Origin: a virus
Length of the DNA stretch: 23,353 nucleotides
Virus record (IMG/VR): IMGVR_UViG_3300021347_000038
Coordinates: 1-23,353 of that record
Reading direction: 5' to 3' (one strand)
Shown: positions 7,924 to 14,551 of the stretch, in pieces
How the letters are laid out: each line of letters begins with the position of its first letter
How positions within the stretch are numbered: the first letter of the stretch is position 1
The notes under the pieces: model-generated
Database searches by the model: none
Told to the model about the DNA's origin: nothing
The model's input: the letters and a program-made list of their open reading frames with translations, nothing else
Program-made: the position numbers and the translations under genes

Positions 7924-8447
7924 TACGCTACTACTCCTGGTTTATGCCACTTAACAGAACCCTGCTCTGATTGTGGCTGCCTTACATAAGAAAAGTTAAT
8001 AAAGTCCTCGCCATTACAGCCGTATCCTCTCAAGACACTCTCTTCTTCCAGACCTAAAAACTTCAACCAATTATGCACACTCTCGTATCCCACTATTGAT
8101 TGCGCCTCGACCCTGTGCGCACCGGCATTATCCAACGTAGGTATTATACTCTTTATGATGAGTTTTGTCAGCGAAAGGTGGATTTTGTAGAACTGGTCAG
8201 TCGCAAAAAGCCCCATATTCCACACACCCCTGCGCTGCGGTATGTAGGTAAACGCGGCAATGCCTCCGTGTTCCTTTGTTCCGCATACAATGCTTGTTTC
8301 AGAACGTGACCAAGATCGTGCAATTTCATCAGCCAGATCATGCCGGTTATCGGTAAAACTTAATGCCGAACACTCGTCATAGTCGCGCTGCCTCATGTTA
8401 AGAGCAATGTCATAAAGAGCGCCAATGCTTGCTCGATGCCAGATCAA
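7923..8447 (-). CDS. T7 gp13-like internal virion protein with GNAT-type acetyltransferase fold, 174 aa
   Basis: The order of elements suggests a GNAT fold. A central pair of strands (TSIVCGTKEHGGIAAFTYI, about residues 51-69) is followed by a long helix (about 86-103) and then HRVEAQSIVGYESVHNWLKF with LGLEEESVLRGYGCNG, the usual GNAT C-terminal pattern. The classical acetyl-CoA loop (R/QxxGxG/A) is not visible before the long helix, so it may not be a working enzyme. Its position right after the tail nozzle matches T7 gene 13, needed for virion assembly. The start is TTG at 8447, overlapping the nozzle stop (TTGA). A GGGGAG SD 9 bases upstream supports TTG over the next ATG (codon 18). Confidence 0.75.
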   Translation of the reverse strand: MIWHRASIGALYDIALNMRQRDYDECSALSFTDNRHDLADEIARSWSRSETSIVCGTKEHGGIAAFTYIPQRRGVWNMGLFATDQFYKIHLSLTKLIIKSIIPTLDNAGAHRVEAQSIVGYESVHNWLKFLGLEEESVLRGYGCNGEDFINFSYVRQPQSEQGSVKWHKPGVVA

Positions 8448-10516
8448 GATGCGTCACTCCCCTCATAATGTACAGCTACATTGCCTAACTTTGCTGCACC
8501 AGCCTGGGTACAAGTAAATTTAGGGGCTATGTGAGTTGAGTACCCTGTCATCGAGACTCGGCCAAGGCCGTAGGTCGTCCGATTGACTGTCGCAATATCT
8601 TGCAAAATTGTTATATCTGTTGGGTCAGTTGCCGCCTCAACATCCCATTGATTTGTACAAGTCACATCTATGCCAGTAAAATCCTTGCTAGTAGCCGGTG
8701 CGCTGGCATCCAAAAATGGCATTTGCACTTCTACTGTAGCATTATCGTAAGTGTTGCCGTTTTCACCACCAAGCGAATAGAGGCCATCCCCGCTGCGGCA
8801 AAGTATTTGGCTGCCATCATAAGCCCAATTATCAATGGCAAATCCTGGCTCATAGGTTGACCACGCCGAAACTTTTGATGATGGAAAATAGCTAAAGACA
8901 AAAACTGTGCTGCCAATTGCCAACAAATATCTGCCAGTACGGGGGTCTAATATCCCCTGCGCCTCGGTTCCTGACGCAGTATCAGCATTAACAGCTTCAA
9001 TAACAGTTTCATCAATCGGGTTGCCAATGTCTCCGACAAAGGCGGCATTTGAAGAATCTCTTGCTCTAAGGCTTCGGACACCCGACACACTAAGATAGAA
9101 TACGTCATTGTCGCCAAACTCCACTACTGATTGCGGAGCCATCGTACCAGTGTTACTTAACACTTGAACTTGCTGGTTAAGGCTTTCGTCTGCACTTACA
9201 AACCAAATCTGAATGGCTTGCTGTGCAAAAACCGCAATGTTGTCAAAATAGTTGGCAATCGCTTGCAAATCTTCAGAGCCAGAGGCGTTGTTTGAGAGGT
9301 TAATAAAACCAGCACCAGCTGATCCGTCATTCCATTCGGTAGGGTCATTTGTTCCGCTAAAATGCAGTAAGCTATCAGACAGCGCATACATTTTTGTTTT
9401 TACCGGACGAATAAAACCTCCTGGTGTGTAACCGTTTATAGAACTGTCAGTTGCGCCGCCGTCCAAGAAATTTTGGCTTGTCGGGCTAAATGCTGTTGTG
9501 ACATTGCCAGCAACGCTCACGACAATTACAAAATTGTTAAATGATGTGCCGGACGCTTTAGAAATAATATTTACGTCAGCGCCAGTTGCGGTTGCTTCAT
9601 ACTCTGGCGCAGAATTGAAATCATTTATAGCATCAGCCACTAGGGATGCTGTAGCTGAATTAGATGTAGCCCAAGGAATTTGGGCAGGGATAATGTTAAT
9701 TCCGTTGACTGTAATATTTGTAACAGCGTTATCTACACCACCAGACATATTGTTAATGGTGCTTACGCCAGCTGCGCCGTTTGTTTGAACTGCAACAACA
9801 AAGCCATTTACGGCTATGCCTACTGTAACTGACGTTATTGTAATAACCGCTCCAGAAGCAGACGCAGTGTAATTAGGATTGGTTGTTGCGGCATTTATTG
9901 CGTTAACAACATTAGTCGCTGTAGTGGCGTTATTGCCGGTATGAGCAACAGATGTAGAAATAAGGTTTACGTTGTTTACCGTAATTGTTCTTATATCATC
10001 GCCTGGGTTTGCTGTACCGGCTGAAATTGTAAACGACCCAGAAGCCGCCGTGCCGCCTGCCGTGCCGCCTGTTATCTGTATTTTAGCCCTAGCCCTGCCA
10101 TCGAACCAATCCGTAATTCTTGCGCCATTGTAATAATGGTAAATTCGGCCGTCAGCAAACTGCGCAGCCGCATACACTTGTCCATTAAAGAAGTCAGTGG
10201 CCAGCACTTTTGTCAAAGCTGTGCCGCTTGGATGTTGCAACCGCACATAGTTTACGTTTGCCGGAGTGTTGCTAGGAAATGTGACGGCTGATGCCGCCTG
10301 ATGACCAAACACATAAATTTGTCCGTTAGCAGCTGCAAGACCGGTTGTATTGGTTGGCAATGTGCTTAGAGACACAAACGCTGGTCGTTTTTCTATTTCA
10401 CCGCCCCGTGTAACATGAGCGTTTTTGATAGAAACTAGAGTTCCAGGCAAGGCAGTCACGTTTGACCGCCTTGTGTCTAACCCGCCTCTAAAATCTTCGA
10501 CCAGTATATATGGCAT
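8444..10516 (-). CDS. Tail tubular protein B / tail nozzle (T7 gp12-like), 690 aa
   Basis: The N-terminus (DFRGGLDTRRS, then LVSIKNAHVTRGGEIEKRPAF) is the typical opening of podovirus tail-nozzle proteins. Kelch-like blocks such as ANGQIYVFGHQ, ADGRIYHYYNG and KMYALSDSLLHFSG fit the propeller platform of this family, which closes the tail and contacts fibres and adaptor. Residues about 176-262 and 265-354 form two similar beta-rich repeats (ITVNNVNLISTSVAHTGNNA and ITVNGINIIPAQIPWATSNS) inserted after the ITDWFDG segment; these look Ig-like. The remainder (FAQQAIQIW, then SVVEFGDNDVFYLSVSGVRSL) returns to nozzle sequence. T7 gp12 is 794 aa. It lies directly after the adaptor gene, as in T7. 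Confidence 0.88.
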   Translation of the reverse strand: MPYILVEDFRGGLDTRRSNVTALPGTLVSIKNAHVTRGGEIEKRPAFVSLSTLPTNTTGLAAANGQIYVFGHQAASAVTFPSNTPANVNYVRLQHPSGTALTKVLATDFFNGQVYAAAQFADGRIYHYYNGARITDWFDGRARAKIQITGGTAGGTAASGSFTISAGTANPGDDIRTITVNNVNLISTSVAHTGNNATTATNVVNAINAATTNPNYTASASGAVITITSVTVGIAVNGFVVAVQTNGAAGVSTINNMSGGVDNAVTNITVNGINIIPAQIPWATSNSATASLVADAINDFNSAPEYEATATGADVNIISKASGTSFNNFVIVVSVAGNVTTAFSPTSQNFLDGGATDSSINGYTPGGFIRPVKTKMYALSDSLLHFSGTNDPTEWNDGSAGAGFINLSNNASGSEDLQAIANYFDNIAVFAQQAIQIWFVSADESLNQQVQVLSNTGTMAPQSVVEFGDNDVFYLSVSGVRSLRARDSSNAAFVGDIGNPIDETVIEAVNADTASGTEAQGILDPRTGRYLLAIGSTVFVFSYFPSSKVSAWSTYEPGFAIDNWAYDGSQILCRSGDGLYSLGGENGNTYDNATVEVQMPFLDASAPATSKDFTGIDVTCTNQWDVEAATDPTDITILQDIATVNRTTYGLGRVSMTGYSTHIAPKFTCTQAGAAKLGNVAVHYEGSDAS
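8457..8462 (-). promoter_or_regulatory. Ribosome binding site GGGGAG supporting a TTG start
   Basis: GGGGAG (plus-strand ctcccc) lies 9 bases before the TTG at 8447, inside the end of the tail nozzle gene. It is the reason for choosing the TTG start of the GNAT-like gene over the internal ATG 17 codons further on. Confidence 0.6.
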
Positions 10517-10519
10517 ATT

Positions 10520-11227
10520 TTAACTCGATGCTATAAGCGGTGGGTTTCTTGGGCGATAAAGACCTTCTGGCTCACCGCCGCCAATAATAAATGTTTCTGA
10601 TTTTGCTAACCGCGCTTTTAGCCGTGAATAATGGGCTTGCGCTTGCGCTAGTTTGTTTTGAGAGTCAGCTTGCTTTTGCCTCGCTAACATTTCAGCTGCG
10701 CCGTACAAAACAATAAGCTGGTCGTCCAAGTCGGCTTTATCGCTATCGTTTATTAAGCCGCCAAGGTTTTTGATGCCGTGCAAACGAATCATGCCGTCAC
10801 CGGTTAATGGGTCACTATTAGCGGATGGCACTGGCCACATTTCTATTTGATCGTTTTCAGATGCGTCATAGCGCTGTATAGGGCTTGAGGTTTTTCCTCG
10901 ATCGCTGTCATACTGGTTGTATTGGGCAGCACCTACGCCATACTCGACCTTTTCCCAATAATCCCCACGCTTAAACTCAACACGCTCGATACGCTCAAAC
11001 ACCATATCGGCTGGCAAATCGTAATACCGCTGATTTTGTGAAATTGTAAGATCGCGCATTACTCTTAAAAAAGGCCATGCGTAATCATCCCAAAGCCTCC
11101 TTTGTGTTCTTTGAATAACATTAATCAGCACATCCCTAGTTGATTTACCGAGGTTTGGCTCAAGTGAATGACCAATTTCAGATCGCAAATCATTTATCAG
11201 GATTGCTAGGGTTGTGCCTCTTGCCAT
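10520..11227 (-). CDS. Tail tubular protein A / portal-tail adaptor (T7 gp11-like), 235 aa
   Basis: Features of the gp11/gp4-type adaptor are clear. There is a helical N-terminus (LINDLRSEIG), then RRLWDDYAWPFLRVMRDLTI, then a QRYYDLPADM strand and loop, and ERIERVEFKRGDYWEKVEYG. The C-terminal helices (LYGAAEMLARQKQADSQNKL) end in an extended tail (EGLYRPRNPPLIASS). Adaptors form a dodecameric ring under the portal and join it to the nozzle. T7 gp11 is 196 aa. The ATG at 11227 has a strong GAGGAG SD, and the nozzle starts 3 bases after the stop. Confidence 0.88.
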   Translation of the reverse strand: MARGTTLAILINDLRSEIGHSLEPNLGKSTRDVLINVIQRTQRRLWDDYAWPFLRVMRDLTISQNQRYYDLPADMVFERIERVEFKRGDYWEKVEYGVGAAQYNQYDSDRGKTSSPIQRYDASENDQIEMWPVPSANSDPLTGDGMIRLHGIKNLGGLINDSDKADLDDQLIVLYGAAEMLARQKQADSQNKLAQAQAHYSRLKARLAKSETFIIGGGEPEGLYRPRNPPLIASS

Positions 11228-11230
11228 TAT

Positions 11231-11659
11231 TTACTCCTCGGTTGTGACCCACGCCTCGTTCTCGTCAGTCGTTGGGTCGTCTGCAACGAACGCTCCCTTC
11301 GCCGTCCTAGCACGTTTTTTGGTTGTTTTTTTGGCTGCTTTTTTGGGGGCTTCTTTTGAGTCTCTAAGCCACATTTTATCCATATAGCTTTCTTCCACTT
11401 TTGCATCTGCAAGAGTTGCGGGAACCTCGCCAAACTTGCCAAAAACTTCTTCAACCTTTTCATCATTATAAAGTTCTCCTAGCCTGTTTCTTTCAGCATC
11501 GGAATCATGGTCAAACGATCCTGTTGGTCTAATTTCAGAAACAGCTGTTTCGCCATGAATGGCGCGGAGAAGCACAATCTCCGGTGCGGTGACATAATCT
11601 TTAGTAATAGTGTGAGTAATATCAGAGCCTATTGCTAAAGCTACAAAATGGTAATCCAT
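11231..11659 (-). CDS. Small head-associated protein with Lys-rich histone-like tail, 142 aa
   Basis: The start chosen is ATG at 11659, because GAGGG lies 5 bases upstream; a longer frame from 11743 would run back through the hairpin and into the capsid gene. The N-terminal half (AIGSDITHTITKDYVTAPEI, then VLLRAIHGETAVSEI) resembles small proteins found after the capsid gene in marine podoviruses, whose function I do not know. Residues 102-121 (SKEAPKKAAKKTTKKRARTA) are a Lys/Ala/Thr tail like histone H1 or bacterial histone-like proteins. The last 20 residues are acidic. A head-completion, decoration or DNA-contacting role is possible; the position between capsid and adaptor fits. No homologue is claimed. 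Confidence 0.8.
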   Translation of the reverse strand: MDYHFVALAIGSDITHTITKDYVTAPEIVLLRAIHGETAVSEIRPTGSFDHDSDAERNRLGELYNDEKVEEVFGKFGEVPATLADAKVEESYMDKMWLRDSKEAPKKAAKKTTKKRARTAKGAFVADDPTTDENEAWVTTEE

Positions 11660-11664
11660 GTTTT

Positions 11665-11669
11665 CCCTC
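11665..11669 (-). promoter_or_regulatory. Ribosome binding site GAGGG deciding the start at 11659
   Basis: GAGGG, within AGAGGGA, sits 5 bases before ATG 11659 and just after the hairpin at 11683-11709. It supports the 142-aa reading over the 170-aa reading that starts inside the capsid gene. Confidence 0.65.
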
Positions 11670-11682
11670 TTTTCATAAAAGC

Positions 11683-11709
11683 AAGGGAGCAGCCATAAGC
11701 TGCTCCCTT
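11683..11709 (-). terminator. Intrinsic terminator-like hairpin after the major capsid gene
   Basis: A perfect 11-bp stem (plus-strand aagggagcagc at 11683-11693 and gctgctccctt at 11699-11709) has a 5-base loop. In the transcribed direction it starts 6 bases after the capsid TAA and is followed by GC and then a short T run (TTTT). The weak T tract suggests partial termination. It would lower transcription of tail genes relative to capsid, as T-phi after gene 10 does in T7. An RNA-stabilising or processing role is the alternative. Confidence 0.7.
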
Positions 11710-11715
11710 TTGTTG

Positions 11716-12768
11716 TTAGGCGATCTCGTAAACACCGTGGCAATTAAGCTGCGATGCTGTGAGAACAGCCGTGGTTGTGATTGCGCGATACATGACGTAC
11801 TGCGTAGCCGGACGGGCTGGCGCATGACGCTTCATCTTCTCACCATCCATGTAATAAAGACATAGCTTGCTCGGATCGATGATGTAACAGCGCTTTGACG
11901 GGTCTTTGCCAGAAATGGTCAAATCATCAAGTGATGGGTCGTATTGGAAAACGAGGCCGTTATACGCAATCTCACCCACTGAAATATCCTGACGATTAGC
12001 AAAACCGGTGTTGCTGTAGTTGCCGTTGCGGCGTAGTTCGTCAGCAAGACGATCTAAGAACGCAGAACCACAAACAGCAATAGTTGGCTTGCCACCAAAA
12101 CGCTTTAACTGGCGCATTTCAGTGTGCAGTGTTTCAATTAACTCTTGGCCAGTAGCCGAGGTTGTAATTGCAACATTTGCGCGGTTTCTCCACCATGTAT
12201 TTGTTACAGTAGAAAGACCACCAACAGTTGTACCGGACGCAGCAGGGTTATCAACAATCGCTGAACGGATACCAGCAAGTGCGGTTGCACTACCGGAACC
12301 ATCTCCGTACAACAATGTGTTCATGCCTCTGCTATAACCTTCCATCATATCATCCAGCTTATCCTCAAGAAGATTTGCTAGAACGTGGCTATCACGGCCA
12401 GAATGATTAGAAGTTGATGCACTATTAAGTGAATCGGTAACACTAATTCCGTCCTTTTTCAGTTCGGTTAGTGTTAGCGAAATGCCGGAATGGTGTTCTT
12501 TCCAAGCATAATTCACTCGGTTAATGTTAGCTGGGTTTGCATAAGACACTGTATCGTTATGCGTATAACCAGCAACAGTTGTGGTGTATGTGCCTTTTAC
12601 CGCAAGAGAAACATTCTCTTTACCGCCTGGAAAAGTCTTTGAGCCTTTGTCCATTGCAGCAAGAAGAGGTTTATCTTGAAGCGAGTTAGCATACACCTTG
12701 CCTTTATCGATATAGTAATCGAGTGCGGCGTTGGCGATATTCGCCAATTCGGCTGAAGAAAATGCCAT
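11716..12768 (-). CDS. Major capsid protein, HK97-like fold, 350 aa
   Basis: I identify this from order (portal, scaffold, this gene, then tail adaptor) and from sequence style. The N-terminal helix (ELANIANAALDYYIDKGKVY) is followed by a Gly-rich E-loop-like region and the conserved-looking segment SGISLTLTELKKDGISVTDS. A helical spine (LEDKLDDMMEGYSRGMNTLLYGDGSG) follows, then an A-domain-like stretch (GGKPTIAVCGSAFLDRLADE) and late strands (RCYIIDPSKLCLYYMDGEKM). Length 350 aa is usual for podovirus capsids (T7 gp10A is 345 aa). A TTTGGAG SD precedes the ATG. The hairpin right after the stop suggests it is the most highly expressed gene of the region. It forms the icosahedral shell. Confidence 0.85.
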   Translation of the reverse strand: MAFSSAELANIANAALDYYIDKGKVYANSLQDKPLLAAMDKGSKTFPGGKENVSLAVKGTYTTTVAGYTHNDTVSYANPANINRVNYAWKEHHSGISLTLTELKKDGISVTDSLNSASTSNHSGRDSHVLANLLEDKLDDMMEGYSRGMNTLLYGDGSGSATALAGIRSAIVDNPAASGTTVGGLSTVTNTWWRNRANVAITTSATGQELIETLHTEMRQLKRFGGKPTIAVCGSAFLDRLADELRRNGNYSNTGFANRQDISVGEIAYNGLVFQYDPSLDDLTISGKDPSKRCYIIDPSKLCLYYMDGEKMKRHAPARPATQYVMYRAITTTAVLTASQLNCHGVYEIA

Positions 12769-12785
12769 TTTAGTTTACTCCAAAA

Positions 12786-13763
12786 TTAGGAGGAGCCAGC
12801 CGCTACGGCGTTTTGCACTGCTTCCAACAGGCTTTTAGGTTCCGCAACAGGAGTTCCACCAAGTTTACCACCTGATGCCGTGCGTATTGCCCTTTTTGTT
12901 CCTATTCGCGCCTTAAACCTCTGGTTCACCGCTTCATAGGCTTCATTAGCCATAGAAATCGCATCCTCTTCAGTATTTGGACTGCCACGCTCAGAAACTA
13001 AGACCCTCACACGATCATCAATCTCATCTTGTTTGAGGTCGTAATCGGGATCGTTTTGACGGGTTTGATCTTCCCAAGCAGTAACAGTTCTGGCTAAATG
13101 ATTTTTATGCTGTTCGCTTTGTGCATTGTTTTGCTGCGTCAGCACTCTGTCATTTATCCGTTTTTGGTTGTCTGCCTCTGCTCTCGCTCTCGATAACTCC
13201 CTACCCGCATCCTCGTCCATAAATCCATCATCGACCTTATTACGAATGTCGTCTGGCAGCACTTCACCGGTTAATTCGCGTAAAGTATTAACAAAAGGGG
13301 TTAATGCTTCTAACGCCTTGGCCGGATCATTTTTCATTAATGCCATGATTTGTAAGCCCGTTTGCGCTTCATCTGCATTAATGTTGTTGTGGCTTAGATA
13401 GTTCGTAATCTTATTAAACTGATCTGCGCCGTGCTTAAATTCGTTCTTCTCGGCAATGACTTCTTGAAAACGCTTATACGGAACGGGAGCCTTGTCTGAT
13501 GCTTCTTCATTATCAACATCATTTGATGCTGCTAACGGTTCTGCATCCCCGTCATCTTCTCCTTCAACTTCCTCAATTTCGGATTGCGATTCCGCTTCCT
13601 CCGGTTCTTCGACTTCCATTGCTGATTGCACAACGGAAAGCAAATCCTCTTCGGTTTCGCTGTCTGCGCTAGACGTAGGCGCTTCCTGATCTACTGCTAG
13701 ATCAAGTTCGTCTTGTGTTTGTGAGTCAGAGGACGAATCTAACTCTTTTGGCTCATCAACCAT
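12786..13763 (-). CDS. Capsid scaffolding protein, 325 aa
   Basis: The first 90 residues are extremely acidic and Ser/Glu/Asp-rich (EVEEPEEAESQSEIEEVEGE), with no predicted fold. The middle is helical (PYKRFQEVIAEKNEFKHGAD and later RARAEADNQKRINDRVLTQQ). The C-terminus is basic (QRFKARIGTKRAIRTASGGK), the usual capsid-binding end of scaffolds. The gene lies between portal and major capsid, as T7 gene 9 does. Scaffolds guide procapsid assembly and leave before or during DNA packaging. The ATG at 13763 has an AAAGGGA SD. Identification rests on position and composition, since scaffolds diverge fast. Confidence 0.83.
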   Translation of the reverse strand: MVDEPKELDSSSDSQTQDELDLAVDQEAPTSSADSETEEDLLSVVQSAMEVEEPEEAESQSEIEEVEGEDDGDAEPLAASNDVDNEEASDKAPVPYKRFQEVIAEKNEFKHGADQFNKITNYLSHNNINADEAQTGLQIMALMKNDPAKALEALTPFVNTLRELTGEVLPDDIRNKVDDGFMDEDAGRELSRARAEADNQKRINDRVLTQQNNAQSEQHKNHLARTVTAWEDQTRQNDPDYDLKQDEIDDRVRVLVSERGSPNTEEDAISMANEAYEAVNQRFKARIGTKRAIRTASGGKLGGTPVAEPKSLLEAVQNAVAAGSS

Positions 13764-13783
13764 TTGCGTCCCTTTCTTAATAC

Positions 13784-13812
13784 ATTCTAGCCTTGTTGGT
13801 CGTAAGTTTCAA
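13784..13812 (-). promoter_or_regulatory. Possible sigma70-type promoter before scaffold and capsid genes
   Basis: In the 56-base gap between portal and scaffold, the minus strand reads TTGAAA (13812-13807), a 17-base spacer, then TAGAAT (13789-13784). These are 5/6 and 5/6 matches to the -35 and -10 consensus at ideal spacing. The expected start is near 13777, leaving a short leader that holds the scaffold SD. This is one of few real gaps in the window. The call is from pattern alone. Confidence 0.45.
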
Positions 13813-13819
13813 CAAAACG

Positions 13820-14524
13820 CTATTGATTATTACCCATAGGCGGCAATGAACCAGCCGATTGAGCATTTAACATAGGTGCATTGGATGCCCCTCCCGATGG
13901 TGCGCCAGCTAGTGCCGGATCACCCGTACCCTCACCCTGCGACTGATTCATAGCCACAATGCTTGGTATTTTTTCTACAATCGCCTGTGTAATATCCAGC
14001 TTGTCATCGAGGCGCTTCAACAATTCCTTGGCCAACCAACTTGGGTCTATGCCAGGAATTTGCAGTAAGAATGGCATGATACGCTCGATGTTCTGTAGTT
14101 CAGCTGCACGGTTTGGCTTTCCTGTCGATCCAGCTTCAATTTCAAGAAAAACCTCTTCCATTATTTCTTCACGGGTCATTTCCGGCCATGTTGCGCCTTG
14201 CCCAACTATCTTTTTAACTTCTTCACCCGACATTTCGTAAAGCATAATCTGCCCAGCTGCCCTAGCAACTTCCGACATAAAGCTATCGAGGTCATCAATA
14301 TTAGCGCCAAGGCTGGACATACGGCTTGACTCGGCAATGCTAGTTTCTGTAGCCGTAGCCTTGGAAACACCGCCAAAGTTAGCTTCTTGCGATCCCACTA
14401 CCAGCTGCACATCGTCAAATATTGTGCGAACCTCATACAAATTTGGGTCAATTCCAATTTGCTGAACCGGCTGAATAACGTCATTTACTTTTTGACCGGA
14501 TGCCAATGCTTGCAGTTCGATCAC
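13820..14524 (-). CDS. Portal protein, C-terminal part after an in-frame TAA, 234 aa
   Basis: This frame is the same as that of the upstream portal part and is open from directly after its stop at 14552. The first in-frame start codon is a GTG at 14524, but no SD precedes it. The intervening codons read KLATHPANA. The sequence (VQQIGIDPNLYEVRTIFDDV, then ATATETSIAESSRMSSLGAN) is typical of the portal wing and stem helices, with AAGQIMLYEMSGEEVKKIVG following and a Gln/Gly/Pro-rich tail. It therefore belongs with the upstream gene: read through the TAA, the portal would be 689 codons, a normal size for such portals. I infer a nonsense mutation or a sequence error rather than two real genes. 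The gene ends in TAG. Confidence 0.75.
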   Translation of the reverse strand: MIELQALASGQKVNDVIQPVQQIGIDPNLYEVRTIFDDVQLVVGSQEANFGGVSKATATETSIAESSRMSSLGANIDDLDSFMSEVARAAGQIMLYEMSGEEVKKIVGQGATWPEMTREEIMEEVFLEIEAGSTGKPNRAAELQNIERIMPFLLQIPGIDPSWLAKELLKRLDDKLDITQAIVEKIPSIVAMNQSQGEGTGDPALAGAPSGGASNAPMLNAQSAGSLPPMGNNQ

Positions 14525-14551
14525 CGCATTTGCTGGATGAGTAGCCAGCTT

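Noticed and set aside
11660-11743. Extended 170-aa start of the small protein after the capsid gene
   Set aside because: It would begin inside the capsid gene and run through the hairpin; the GAGGG site supports ATG 11659.
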